Of a stretch of DNA of 64,000 nucleotides, positions 8,818-16,492 are shown piece after piece. Every line of letters begins with the position of its first letter. Within the stretch, counting starts at the first letter, position 1. The position numbers and the translations under genes are program-made. The notes beneath the pieces were generated by a model. That model ran no database searches. It was not told where the DNA came from and saw only the letters and a program-made list of their open reading frames with translations. Source of the stretch: Bradyrhizobium sp. CB1717 (GTDB lineage Bacteria > Pseudomonadota > Alphaproteobacteria > Rhizobiales > Xanthobacteraceae); the NCBI RefSeq assembly GCF_029714325.1, contig NZ_CP121666.1, positions 2,418,001 through 2,482,000 on the forward strand. Direction: 5' to 3'.

Positions 8818-9021
8818 TTAGTTGGTGGGCGCACCGGTTGTGGTCTCGCTAGACGGAGCGGTCACTGTGACATCGTGACCCTCGCGGAGTGCGATTGAAG
8901 CCGCTGCAATTGCGGCCTCGAATGCAGCTTCTTTCGTCGCGTATGCATTCTCCGCCTTGCCGTCGTGGCGGATGCGCCAGGTGCCGTCTTTTCCAAATAT
9001 CTCGTATTTCGCGATACCCAT
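8818..9021 (-). CDS. Small DUF2188-like protein
   Basis: A 67-residue protein beginning MGIAKYEIFGKDGTWRIRH. The alternation of a two-strand start, a KAENAYATKEAAFEAA segment and a final helix resembles DUF2188-type small proteins, in which a short sheet is followed by a helix carrying the EAAFEAA pattern. The start at 9021 is preferred over the longer frame because AGGAGGA lies 7 bases upstream. Function is unknown. It converges with the RNase HII gene. Confidence 0.6.
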   Translation of the reverse strand: MGIAKYEIFGKDGTWRIRHDGKAENAYATKEAAFEAAIAAASIALREGHDVTVTAPSSETTTGAPTN

Positions 9022-9281
9022 AATTTGTCCTCCTAGCGAAGCGCCCGCGGGCGCCTCGGCACACGACTTGCCATCCAATTTTTTGCTTCGCTGTCCGAGC
9101 GCAATGTGGCCTTGCTAATCCGACACGGCGATGCGCTCATCGCGGCAGGGCCCTTCAGCACTCCACGCCTTGCCTGTGCCATTTGTTGATCCTTGGCTTC
9201 GCGCTGGAAACGGCTCAGTGGGCGGACCGTTCCTAGAGTCGGGTAGGTACGTGGTTTGGACGCCTTTGCCGTACGTTTTGG

Positions 9282-9521
9282 TCAGCTTTTTGCGTGCTCC
9301 CAGTGTGAGGTGATGTCGGCGCCGGTCTTATTAAGATGCACGTGCTGATCGACGTGATCGATCCAAGAGAGCGGAATGAAGTGATGATGCTGACCGTCCG
9401 GCGAACTCTGCTTCGTCAGCTTGATCTTGTCGGTTCCGTCCAGATGATCGACTTTTCCCACCATCTTCCTATCGGACGAAAGCACGTCCATGTGCTCCTT
9501 GATCGTGGAAACATCTGTCAT
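9282..9521 (-). CDS. DUF2171 domain protein
   Basis: A 79-residue protein matching the DUF2171 pattern: an IKEHMDVLSSDRKMVGKVDH start, then DKIKLTK, and HHFIPLSWIDHVDQHVHLNK near the C-terminus. DUF2171 proteins are small beta-rich proteins of unknown function, related in style to PRC-barrel proteins. The start at 9521 has GGGAGA five bases upstream; an in-frame ATG at 9533 would add four residues. It stands alone between other minus-strand genes. Confidence 0.75.
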   Translation of the reverse strand: MTDVSTIKEHMDVLSSDRKMVGKVDHLDGTDKIKLTKQSSPDGQHHHFIPLSWIDHVDQHVHLNKTGADITSHWEHAKS

Positions 9522-9557
9522 CGTATCTCCCATTCAACAATCATATGTTGCCGCCGA

Positions 9558-11240
9558 TTAGGCCGCCCGGGCGAGTGAGCGCCGCTTGTGGCGGAGGTAG
9601 CGCGTGATTTCCGCAAGCGTCATAGCGTTCAGGACCCGGTCGGCAGGGACACCGCCCTTGCGGGCCATCACGACGCCCCAGTGCATGTGATCGAGCTCGG
9701 GAATAGAGTGCGCGTCCGGATTGATGCTCAGCATGCAGCCGAATTCGAGCGCTGCCTGGTGCCAGCGCCAATCCAGATCGAGCCGCCATGGGTGGGCGTT
9801 GATCTCGACAACGACGTCGTGCTTGGCGCAGGCCCGCAGCACCTTCTCGACGTCGATTTCGTAGCCTTGCCGTCGCTGGAGCTGCCGCCCCGTCATGTGG
9901 CCGATGATTGTGGTGTGAGGATCGGAAATGGCGCGGAGGAGGCGCTGCGTCTGCGCCTTGCGGTCCAGTTTGAAGCGCCCGTGGATGCTGGCGACGACGA
10001 AATCGAACCGATCGAGCACGTCATCCGGATAGTCTAGCGAGCCGTCGGCCAGAATGTCGGACTCGATGCCCTTGAGGATCCGAAAGTCCTTGCCGAAGCG
10101 CTTGTTCAATCGGTCAGCTTCCCGGTGTTGTTCGGCGATCTGCTCGACCGACAGGCCTCCGGCATAGTGGGCGGACTTGGAATGGTCGGCGACGCCGAAG
10201 TATTCGTAGCCGCGCTGACGCGTGGCCTTGGCCATAGTCTCAAGGGTCTCGGTGCCGTCCGAAGCGTCGGTGTGGCAGTGCAGAATTCCGCGAAGGTCCT
10301 GGTCGGTGACCAGCTTCGTCAATTTGCCCTTCAGAGCGAGCTCGATCTCGCCACGCCCTTCCCGGAGTTCCGGATCGATGAAGGGAAGGCCGAGAGCGCG
10401 GTAGATGTCGGCCTCGTCGCCGGCGATCAGAGTGCGGCCCTTGTGCAAGCCGTCTGCATCCAAACGAAATCCCTTCTCCGCTGCCAGCGCCTGAAGCTGT
10501 TCGATGTGAGCGGAGGAGCCTGTGGCGACGAGAAGAGCGGCTCCGAAGTGCTCGCGATCGGACAGTCGGATCTGCAGTCCATCTGCCGGCGACCGCTTCA
10601 GTGCCTTGGCGGCCTTGGGAGCCTCCGCAACGATCGTGAGATCGCCGACGAGCTCGCAACCTCGGCGGAAATCGCCCGCGATCGTGATGCGCTTCAGCTC
10701 GGGCTGAGACCTGCGCAGAGAGTCCTTGGCGTGTGCGAGCAGGGCGGCAGCACGGTGCAGGTGGAGGCGGCCTTCACCGCTTTTCGCGATGGCGAGGTTC
10801 TGCAGGATCTTGGTCTGCAGCGAGGCACCGAGTCCTTTGGCCTTCTTGATGCGGTCGTCCCTGGCGGCGGCCTCCAATTCCGCGAGCGAGGTGATGCCGA
10901 GATCCTTGTAGAGACGCAGCACTTTCTCGGGGCGGAGGCCGGGCACGGCCAGCATCTCGAGCACCCCCTCCGGAATCTCCTTCCGCAGCTTTTCGAGACT
11001 TGGATGAGTGCCCGTCTTGTGCAGCTTGGTGATGATGTCCGCGATCGCTTCGCCAACGCCGGGAATCTCGGTGAGCCGATCTTCGGCGATGAGCACATGA
11101 AGAGGGATCGCCAGGGCTGCCAGGCTGTCCGCGGCCCGCGAATAGGCATTTGCCCGGTAGGGATTGCCGCCGCGCAACGCGGTGCGCTGCGCGTATTCTC
11201 GCAGAACGCTTGCAACACCGCGAGCGTCGACGGAGGGCAT
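9558..11240 (-). CDS. polX: PolX-type protein: degenerate family X polymerase plus PHP exonuclease
   Basis: A 560-residue PolX. Residues 1-150 hold the helix-hairpin-helix region (IPGVGEAIADII; VPGLRPEKVLRL). The nucleotidyltransferase part follows, then the PHP metallo-exonuclease from about 315: LHCHTDASDG (H321, H323), VADHS, GIESDIL, IIGHMTG, VEINAHPW and NPDAHS, all intact. In the polymerase active site the usual GS.RRG and GDIDLL motifs read GDFRRG (189-194) and GDLT (199-202), so one catalytic Asp is Thr at 202 and the Ser is Asp. The protein is therefore probably a 3'-5' exonuclease or AP-endonuclease with weak or no polymerase activity. Its ATG directly follows the stop of the upstream gene at 11241. 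Confidence 0.9.
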   Translation of the reverse strand: MPSVDARGVASVLREYAQRTALRGGNPYRANAYSRAADSLAALAIPLHVLIAEDRLTEIPGVGEAIADIITKLHKTGTHPSLEKLRKEIPEGVLEMLAVPGLRPEKVLRLYKDLGITSLAELEAAARDDRIKKAKGLGASLQTKILQNLAIAKSGEGRLHLHRAAALLAHAKDSLRRSQPELKRITIAGDFRRGCELVGDLTIVAEAPKAAKALKRSPADGLQIRLSDREHFGAALLVATGSSAHIEQLQALAAEKGFRLDADGLHKGRTLIAGDEADIYRALGLPFIDPELREGRGEIELALKGKLTKLVTDQDLRGILHCHTDASDGTETLETMAKATRQRGYEYFGVADHSKSAHYAGGLSVEQIAEQHREADRLNKRFGKDFRILKGIESDILADGSLDYPDDVLDRFDFVVASIHGRFKLDRKAQTQRLLRAISDPHTTIIGHMTGRQLQRRQGYEIDVEKVLRACAKHDVVVEINAHPWRLDLDWRWHQAALEFGCMLSINPDAHSIPELDHMHWGVVMARKGGVPADRVLNAMTLAEITRYLRHKRRSLARAA

Positions 11241-11525
11241 TCAACGAGCCTCCCGTCCTGCGCTTTGCTTGCCCGCTGAAGCAAAGTTAGTTCGAGCATT
11301 CGAGCCGCCAGCGGGCTGGCCATCGAGCGCCCTCTCGAGCTTCTGCGCTGCCCGGAAGTCCTCAAGGTGCTGCATGTTCGGGCCGTAGGCGGCCTCTTTC
11401 TTGAGAAGATTGTAGATGCGACCGACTACCAGCTGTAGGTGCTTTATTTTGCCCCGCGGCATCGATCTGGCCTTGCAAAGAGCTCGGACAGCATAGGCCC
11501 TGAAGTAGTCGAAGGCGTCTGACAT
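11241..11525 (-). CDS. Conserved hypothetical protein upstream of polX
   Basis: A 94-residue basic helical protein beginning MSDAFDYFRAYAVRALCKAR. The block HLQLVVGRIYNLLKKEAAYG looks conserved; the last 25 residues are low complexity. Its TGA abuts the ATG of polX, so the two are translated from one message and the protein may work with PolX. An upstream in-frame GTG at 11531 would add two residues. Function is unknown. Confidence 0.6.
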   Translation of the reverse strand: MSDAFDYFRAYAVRALCKARSMPRGKIKHLQLVVGRIYNLLKKEAAYGPNMQHLEDFRAAQKLERALDGQPAGGSNARTNFASAGKQSAGREAR

Positions 11526-11531
11526 GATCAC

Positions 11532-11910
11532 CGTAAACGCCGGCTCTCGCCCATAGTTCGTTCGAATTCGGTGCGGATGGAGGTCCGGCGGTCAGACAGG
11601 AGCCCTAGGGCGCAGCGGCTGCGGCGGGCGTGACGACCAACACCTCGGCGGCCTGCGAACGCCTCCGAAGTTGGAAGACTCGTTGAGTAAGGTGGGTAAA
11701 TTACCCGCCGTCGGCCCGACCGACCAAGGGTTTTTGTAAGTTGCAGGCGGCACGGTTGTTCATTTGCTCCTGAGGCGAAGACTGGTTCCGAATCGACTCG
11801 ACTCTGGAACAAAACGGGGGTCTACTTCGGACATCACCGCCCAGCCCTTGGCCTCTATCGGTGACCGAGAGACCGATTGCGCTCCCGCCCCTCGCACGCG
11901 GAGAAGCGCC
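11532..11910. other. Intergenic region between divergent genes
   Basis: About 380 bp separating the minus-strand polX operon from the plus-strand gene at 11911. It should hold the promoters of both. I see no strong palindrome, no clear sigma-70 pair and no reading frame I would defend. Confidence 0.4.
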
Positions 11911-12105
11911 ATGCAGCGGCGACGATCGACACCACATTCATTTGAAGAACGCCTGGCAGCGGAAAGGATGCGTATCGAGAAACAGGCGGAATCACTTCCC
12001 CCCGGTGACGCCAAGCAGCAATTGCTTCAAAAGATCGAGCAGATCGAGACGGCCTGCCGCATAGACAAATGGCTGTCGTCGCCTGGCTTGCAACCGCCTA
12101 GGTGA
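11911..12105 (+). CDS. Small hypothetical protein
   Basis: A 64-residue charged helical protein beginning MQRRRSTPHSFEERLAAERM and containing ESLPPGDAKQQLLQKIEQIE. I recall near-identical small proteins across Bradyrhizobium, with no known function. The ATG at 11911 follows GGAGAAGCGCC; longer upstream frames lack a comparable site. Its TGA at 12103-12105 overlaps a GTG for the next gene, so the two are probably coupled. Confidence 0.65.
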   Translation: MQRRRSTPHSFEERLAAERMRIEKQAESLPPGDAKQQLLQKIEQIETACRIDKWLSSPGLQPPR

Positions 12106-12389
12106 CGTCGATGAAGGATATTCAAGCGTATCTGGAGAAACTTCAGGTCCAGACTGCAGAGTGCGAAATGATCCGCGACCTGGCGACCGATCCGAAGAAG
12201 CGCGAGCTGTTTGCCCGGTTGGCTGAGCACTTCAGGACCCTCTCTGTGGAATTGGAGCGCGCAAAAGCCAGTCCGGACGATGGCCTTCCAAGTCGCGACG
12301 AGCCGGCGCCGCTTTGTGAAGAAAACGACGTCCAGGAGCGTTCAGGCGTCATGGGCAATCATACTTCGCACCGGCCGCTGGCTCGTTGA
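12102..12389 (+). CDS. Small hypothetical protein coupled to the gene before it
   Basis: A 95-residue protein with the conserved-looking stretch DPKKRELFARLAEHFRTLSV, a helix pair of the kind seen in small rhizobial proteins of unknown function. GTG 12102 overlaps the preceding stop (GTGA); ATG 12111 is an alternative start. The last 30 residues look unconserved. It converges with the ligase pseudogene that ends at 12516. Confidence 0.55.
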   Translation: MTSMKDIQAYLEKLQVQTAECEMIRDLATDPKKRELFARLAEHFRTLSVELERAKASPDDGLPSRDEPAPLCEENDVQERSGVMGNHTSHRPLAR

Positions 12390-12515
12390 GCTTGACGCGG
12401 TCCCGCCGGTCCTCCGGAGCGAGCTCCATGACGGCCCGATGCAACTCGGTCGGAATTGTGAGGTGACTTTCCGGCGCCTTGTCCGCGCATTGCCAAAAGC
12501 GATCGAAGGCATCCA

Positions 12516-13435
12516 TCACAAGTCCTCCCGCAGGCCCCGGAAGAACGGGTGCCTGACCTTTCCCTCGGCCGACTTCGCGCGATACTCGATCTCGGCCAGA
12601 AGTTTGGGTTCGACCCAGATGCCCTTGTGGTTGATGCGCTTGGCGTAGGGCTGGGTTCTTCGGATCAGCGGTTTAAGCCGCTTCTGCAGATCGGCGGCCG
12701 AGACCTTGTCGAAGCCGTGGTCGACTTTGCCGGCGTAGACCAGATCGTCGCCCTTGCGCCGGCCGACATAGAGGCCGTCCCACTTCGCGCCATCGAGTGC
12801 GAAGCCGGCAATGGTGAGCGTCTCCCGCTGCACGCAGGTCTTCTTGACCCAGTCGTTCGTGCGTCCCCTTGGATAGGCACTGTCCCGTACCTTCGAGACG
12901 ACGCCTTCAAGGCCGATTTTGCAGGCGTGCGCAAACATCTCGCGTCCGTCTATCTCGAAACTTTCGCTGAACTGATGTCGGTGCCATTCAGGATCTTCTT
13001 GAGCTCAGCCTTGCGCTGAAAAAGCGGTAGCTTGCGGATATCGCGGCCGTTCAGGTAGAGCAGATCGAACGCCACCAGCACGATCCTCGTCGACTTGCCC
13101 TTGAGCTCGTTCTGAAGGACCGAGAAATCGGTCGTGCCGTCAGCGGCCGGTACCACGATCTCGCCGTCCACCACGGCCGAGTTCGCCTTGATCCGCCAGG
13201 CGTCATGGGCAACCTTCTTGAAACGGTGCGTCCAATCGTGGCCGCGGCGGGTGAAGATCGTCGCCGCCTCGTTGGCCAGATGGACCTGAACACGGTAGCC
13301 GTCGAATTTGATTTCGTGAATCCAGCGGGCCCCTGACGGCACCTTGTCGATCGAGGATGCCAGGGCCGGCTCGACGAAGCCGGGCAGGGGCGCCTTGAGG
13401 CCGATCGCCTCGGGCTTTTTACGCTGAAACGCCAC
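12516..13435 (-). pseudogene. LigD-like ATP-dependent DNA ligase, frameshifted
   Basis: A stand-alone end-joining ligase split by a single-base deletion. The first part, from GTG 13435 (GGAG upstream), carries HEIKFDGYRVQVHLA with the AMP-accepting lysine, then VVDGEIVVPA and VAFDLLYLNGRDIRKLPL, and goes off frame after NGTDI. The second part begins FSESFEIDGREMFAHACK in the next frame and contains EGVVSKVRDS and VKKTCVQRETLTIAGF. Restoring one base near 12974 rebuilds a 306-residue ligase. As sequenced the product stops shortly after the shift and loses the C-terminal ligase motifs. The neighbouring Ku gene is also broken by a small deletion. Confidence 0.87.
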
Positions 13436-13539
13436 TGGAGAACTCCACGCTACAGCCGATTCAAATTGGCACAGATCGAATCGTTCCGGAACCTCAGAAT
13501 CCCATTCGCGTTGCTTGGATGTCACAACAGGAGGCACCC

Positions 13540-13728
13540 ATGGCGGTAGCGAAGAAGACGAAGACGGCGCGCGGACGAAAACAGGACCGGGCGCGGGTGG
13601 CCGGTGGGCAGAACTATGAAGTACAGTACGAGGCAAAGAAGACCAGAAAGTCGGCATCAGCCGTTAAAAAGGCCGTCAAAAAGGTCGGCAATGCGCGCAA
13701 GCGCGTGGAGAAGAAGCTGAGCCGTTGA
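13540..13728 (+). CDS. DUF3606-like small basic protein
   Basis: A 62-residue protein with the blocks GRKQDRARVAGGQNYEV, YEAKKTRKSASAVKKAV and KKVGNARKRVEKKL. The order of an arginine-rich start, a YEVxY-like strand and a helical AVKKVG segment fits DUF3606, a short helix-turn-helix-like family of unknown function. AGGAGG lies 6 bases before ATG 13540, which decides the start. It is divergent from the ligase pseudogene. Confidence 0.72.
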   Translation: MAVAKKTKTARGRKQDRARVAGGQNYEVQYEAKKTRKSASAVKKAVKKVGNARKRVEKKLSR

Positions 13729-13768
13729 AAGGGGAAGGCCGGGCTGACGTTGATGTTTGTCACGGCCT

Positions 13769-14032
13769 CTAGTCCGGGGTGCATTCCGGGCAGGTATCAC
13801 CGATCGAGTTCAGCACGTCACGAACCTCGGCCGCCGCTGCATCAGGGGAGACGCCTGCTGGCGGGGCTCCACGGGCGATATCAAGGGCCCGCTCTCGTGC
13901 ATGCGGATCGGCGCGGTCCTGCATCCAGCCGTGCTCCTCGCACTCGCGGATGGCGCCGGCTTCCTGAAGCACGTGGATTGCCCATCCGCGCAAGGTGCGG
14001 ATCACCAGCTGTCTCTGCTTGGTCATCAGCAT
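13769..14032 (-). CDS. Conserved hypothetical protein
   Basis: An 87-residue protein beginning MLMTKQRQLVIRTLRGWAIH, with AIRECEEHGWMQDRADPHAR and a Cys near the C-terminus (DTCPECTPD). I recall it as a recurrent small protein of rhizobial genomes without function. ATG 14032 has GGGAGAA about 6 bases upstream, better than the longer frame from 14047. It lies at the edge of the repeat-rich stretch 14.1-15.4 kb. Confidence 0.6.
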   Translation of the reverse strand: MLMTKQRQLVIRTLRGWAIHVLQEAGAIRECEEHGWMQDRADPHARERALDIARGAPPAGVSPDAAAAEVRDVLNSIGDTCPECTPD

Positions 14033-14246
14033 TGAAGGTTCTCCCACGCTGGGACGAATCGTTTAGTCGCCCAGACGTTCCCCATCGCTGACACACGACT
14101 GGGATTCCGGATCGTGGGATCTCGTGGTCCTTCAAAGGCCGAATTCTTCCGCCCGGCCAGATGCTAGGGTGGGCAAGAACGAACAGAAGAACCGTTTTCC
14201 GATGCTTCAGACGTCCGAGCTCAGGTGGTTGCTCCTGCTCCGTTTT

Positions 14247-14327
14247 GCGCGTGCGGCTGTTGCCGCACCGGGCTCTCGTGAACCGAGCCGCGCAGCGTCT
14301 CGGCCTTGCGGCTTCGATCCCTCGCGC
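14247..14327. repeat. 81-bp structured repeat, copy 1
   Basis: One of two copies that match at about 76 of 81 positions. It begins with the hairpin GCGGC-TGTT-GCCGC, followed by GGCTC-TCGTGAACC-GAGCC. In copy 2 the first hairpin keeps its stem but the loop reads CAGA, so all four loop bases differ while every stem base is kept. The element is non-coding in any frame I would support. Confidence 0.75.
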
Positions 14328-14360
14328 ACGAGAAGATAGCGCCCTCGCGGGGCAGAAACG

Positions 14361-14404
14361 AAAAACCGGACCTTTATGCAGCAGCCACCTGCACAAAGGT
14401 CCGG
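14361..14404 (-). terminator. Rho-independent terminator of the lysine-rich small gene
   Basis: CCGGACCTTT at 14366-14375 pairs with AAAGGTCCGG at 14395-14404, with an inner TGCAG/CTGCA stem. Read on the minus strand, the stem is followed directly by TTTTTCG, a proper U-run. It lies 120 bp beyond the stop of the 27-residue gene at 14524-14607. Confidence 0.75.
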
Positions 14405-14523
14405 CCTTATCTTAGCGTGCCGCGATACCAAACGGCTGCAAAGGAATCATACCCTTTGGGAAGGTCTCGCTATTCATCCGGGTTTGCGACCCGGAGGTGG
14501 CAATAGATCAGTAGCCGATATGA

Positions 14524-14607
14524 CTACTTCTTCTTTGAAGTCTTCTTTGCCACCTTCTTGGTAGCTGCCTTCGCGGTCTTCTTTGCCTTCTTCGCTTTCT
14601 TGGCCAT
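14524..14607 (-). CDS. Lysine-rich 27-residue basic peptide
   Basis: A very small gene. The peptide begins MAKKAKKAKKTAK and ends TSKKK; 15 of its 27 residues are Lys, the rest mostly Ala, Thr, Val and Ser. This composition resembles the histone H1-like lysine/alanine repeats of some bacterial nucleoid proteins, so nucleic-acid binding is a fair guess. The ATG at 14607 has AGAGGA five bases upstream, and a Rho-independent terminator follows on the same strand, which together argue that it is expressed as its own unit. Confidence 0.6.
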   Translation of the reverse strand: MAKKAKKAKKTAKAATKKVAKKTSKKK

Positions 14608-15373
14608 GTCGTCCTCTGTAAAGAATTGGCTCAGTGAACATGCTCACGCCGTGCATCGACATGCGCACGAGTGAGACGTTATCACAAAAGCAAAATTGAT
14701 ACCAAGCAGACGTGAAGCCGCATTGAGTCGCTCGCCGAAGGCACTCGCCCTCGGGCCTGCCGTCATCGCATGCCGGCGTCGCTATCACTGCCCTTCGGGT
14801 CGGGTGCCTTCTTAACCGGTCTCACGACTGCACTCGGTCCCGGGTCCCGCCGCTACGCGTCGGCGCTATGCTGACCCTCCTGCGGGTGCCTCTTTCGCCG
14901 CGTCCGCGAGTGGTGTTTGCTTTCGCTCCGCCCACAGGCCTCTCTTCCACAATTGTGAGACTCCTGTGAAAACGCCGGGCTGTTCTCGTATCATTGCCTG
15001 CATCACGTTCGCCCAGGTTTTGGCGCGTGCGGCCAGAGCCGCACCGGGCTCTCGTGAACCGAGCCGCGCAGCGTCTCGGCCTTGAGGCTTCGATCCCTCG
15101 CGCTAGAGCTTTGGTGCTCCTCGCCGGGGGCACTCGGGAAAGGGGCTCGCCTTTCGGCGATCGCTATCACTGCCCCGTTCCCGGGTGCCGCTATTGAACC
15201 GGTCTCGTCGCTGCACTCGGACCCGCGTGCCCCTTCGGGTCGCTATGCTCACGCTCTCCGGGTGCCATTTTCCGTTGAGGCGATGCGCCCTTGGGCACAC
15301 GCCTGATCGGGCCTGGGTCCCAGGTAGATGGCGCTAGAGGCTGAAAGTAAGAGTGCAGGCTGGGTTTTTCCGT
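14608..15373. other. Non-coding, repeat-rich stretch before ardC
   Basis: No gene can be supported. Besides the second 81-bp element, the stretch holds two diverged copies of a further unit: GCTATCACTGCCC followed by CGGGTGCC, AACCGGTCTC and a GCTATG...GGGTGCC end, at about 14781-14890 and 15164-15270. Several CTTCGGG-type hairpins occur. The stretch could contain a transfer or replication origin, but nothing in it proves this. Confidence 0.45.
15023..15103. repeat. 81-bp structured repeat, copy 2
   Basis: Second copy of the element at 14247-14327. The first stem GCGGC/GCCGC is conserved with loop CAGA in place of TGTT, the second hairpin GGCTC/GAGCC is unchanged, and one further base differs near the 3' end (CTTGAGG for CTTGCGG). 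The copies are 776 bp apart in direct orientation. Confidence 0.75.
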
Positions 15374-15426
15374 GACGGGTTACAAGCTGCGAGAGAGGCT
15401 CGTGGCGCCCGTCGCGGAGATCCGCG
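15374..15426 (+). promoter_or_regulatory. Structured leader of ardC (class A)
   Basis: GACGGG at 15374-15379 pairs with CCCGTC at 15408-15413, enclosing a GAGAGAG tract, and CGGAG gives the ribosome binding site. The start codon follows 13 bases after the stem. The ParB-like gene has the same arrangement with the same 13-base spacing, so the leader looks like a shared control element. Confidence 0.6.
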
Positions 15427-16389
15427 ATGTCACACCCTAATGCTTGCGCGCGCGCCGACCACGACCGGGCGAACCTCTATAGCGAAATCACCGACAAGAT
15501 CATCGCCGAGCTTGAGGCCGGACGCGTCCCCTGGGTCCAGCCCTGGGGTACGGCCGCGGCGAAAGCGCCGCTGGCCATGCCGAAAAACGCGTCGACCAAC
15601 CGGCAATACAGTGGGGTGAATATCCTCATCCTCTGGGGAGCCGTAACCGAACGCGGATTTACAGGTCAAAGTTGGCTCACATTTCGTCAGGCGCTCTCGC
15701 TTGGCGGCCACGTTCGCAAGGGGGAGCGCGGCACCACAGTCGTCTATGCTGATCGTTTCGTGCCGGATGACGAAAAGCGCCGCGCCGCCGAGACCGGCGA
15801 AGACGCGCAGGCGATTCCATTCCTCAAGCGATTTACCGTTTTCAACGTCGATCAGTGCGCAGATTTGCCTGACGAGATGGCCACCGCTGCGCCGCCACCG
15901 CCGGCTGGCCTCATCGAACCCACGGTCGACGCCCTGATCAAGGCCAGCGGAGTTTCATTTCGGATTGGTGGAGATCGCGCATTCTACGCAACAGCCGAAG
16001 ACTATGTTCAGGTCCCGCCGCCGCAGGCCTATTTCGAACCCATCAACTGGCACCGCACCGCGTTGCATGAACTCGGTCATGCGACCGGGCATCCCTCGCG
16101 CCTCAATCGCGACCAGAGCGGATCCTACGGTACGAAGAAATATGCCTTTGAAGAACTGGTCGCCGAGTTGAGTTCCGCATTCAGCTGCGCGTCGCTCGGG
16201 ATCGTCCCGACCGTGCGCCATGCCGACTATATCGGCTCCTGGCTTGAAGTCCTGCGCGAAGACAGTCGGGCCATCGTGCGTGCCGCCTCACAGGCGAGCA
16301 AGGCCGTGGACTATTTGCTCGGCTTCGTTCCCGGGTCCATCGAGCTCCCGTCGCTGGATTTGGTTGTCGCCGATCACGAGACGGCGTGA
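15427..16389 (+). CDS. ArdC-type antirestriction protein
   Basis: A 320-residue ArdC family protein. Such proteins enter or act in recipient cells during conjugation and protect incoming single-stranded DNA from restriction. The N-terminal single-stranded DNA-binding part has YSEITDKIIAELEAGRVPWV, NRQYSGVNILILW and GTTVVYAD. The C-terminal zincin-like metallopeptidase part has WHRTALHELGHATGH at about residues 208-222, with HELGH as the metal-binding motif and the third ligand probably in FEELVAELSSAF. The length is normal. It heads the ICE maintenance block and is followed by the ParB-like gene with the same type of leader. Confidence 0.92.
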   Translation: MSHPNACARADHDRANLYSEITDKIIAELEAGRVPWVQPWGTAAAKAPLAMPKNASTNRQYSGVNILILWGAVTERGFTGQSWLTFRQALSLGGHVRKGERGTTVVYADRFVPDDEKRRAAETGEDAQAIPFLKRFTVFNVDQCADLPDEMATAAPPPPAGLIEPTVDALIKASGVSFRIGGDRAFYATAEDYVQVPPPQAYFEPINWHRTALHELGHATGHPSRLNRDQSGSYGTKKYAFEELVAELSSAFSCASLGIVPTVRHADYIGSWLEVLREDSRAIVRAASQASKAVDYLLGFVPGSIELPSLDLVVADHETA

Positions 16390-16438
16390 TGCTTGGCCTG
16401 GTGGCTGCGCGAGAGTGAGAGGAGGGGAGGCTGTTCGC

Positions 16439-16492
16439 GACGGGTTGGAAGCCGAGAGAGAGTCTCACGGCCGCCCGTCGTGGAGAGCCAAG
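16439..16492 (+). promoter_or_regulatory. Structured leader of the ParB-like gene (class A)
   Basis: GACGGG at 16439-16444 pairs with CCCGTC at 16474-16479 around a GAGAGAGA tract, then TGGAGAG serves as ribosome binding site and ATG 16493 follows 13 bases after the stem. The stem, the internal purine tract and the spacing repeat those in front of ardC. Confidence 0.6.

Noticed and set aside
14474..14788. A 104-codon minus-strand frame over the lysine-rich gene
   Set aside because: It is a shadow in another frame; the short lysine-rich frame has the ribosome binding site and the terminator.
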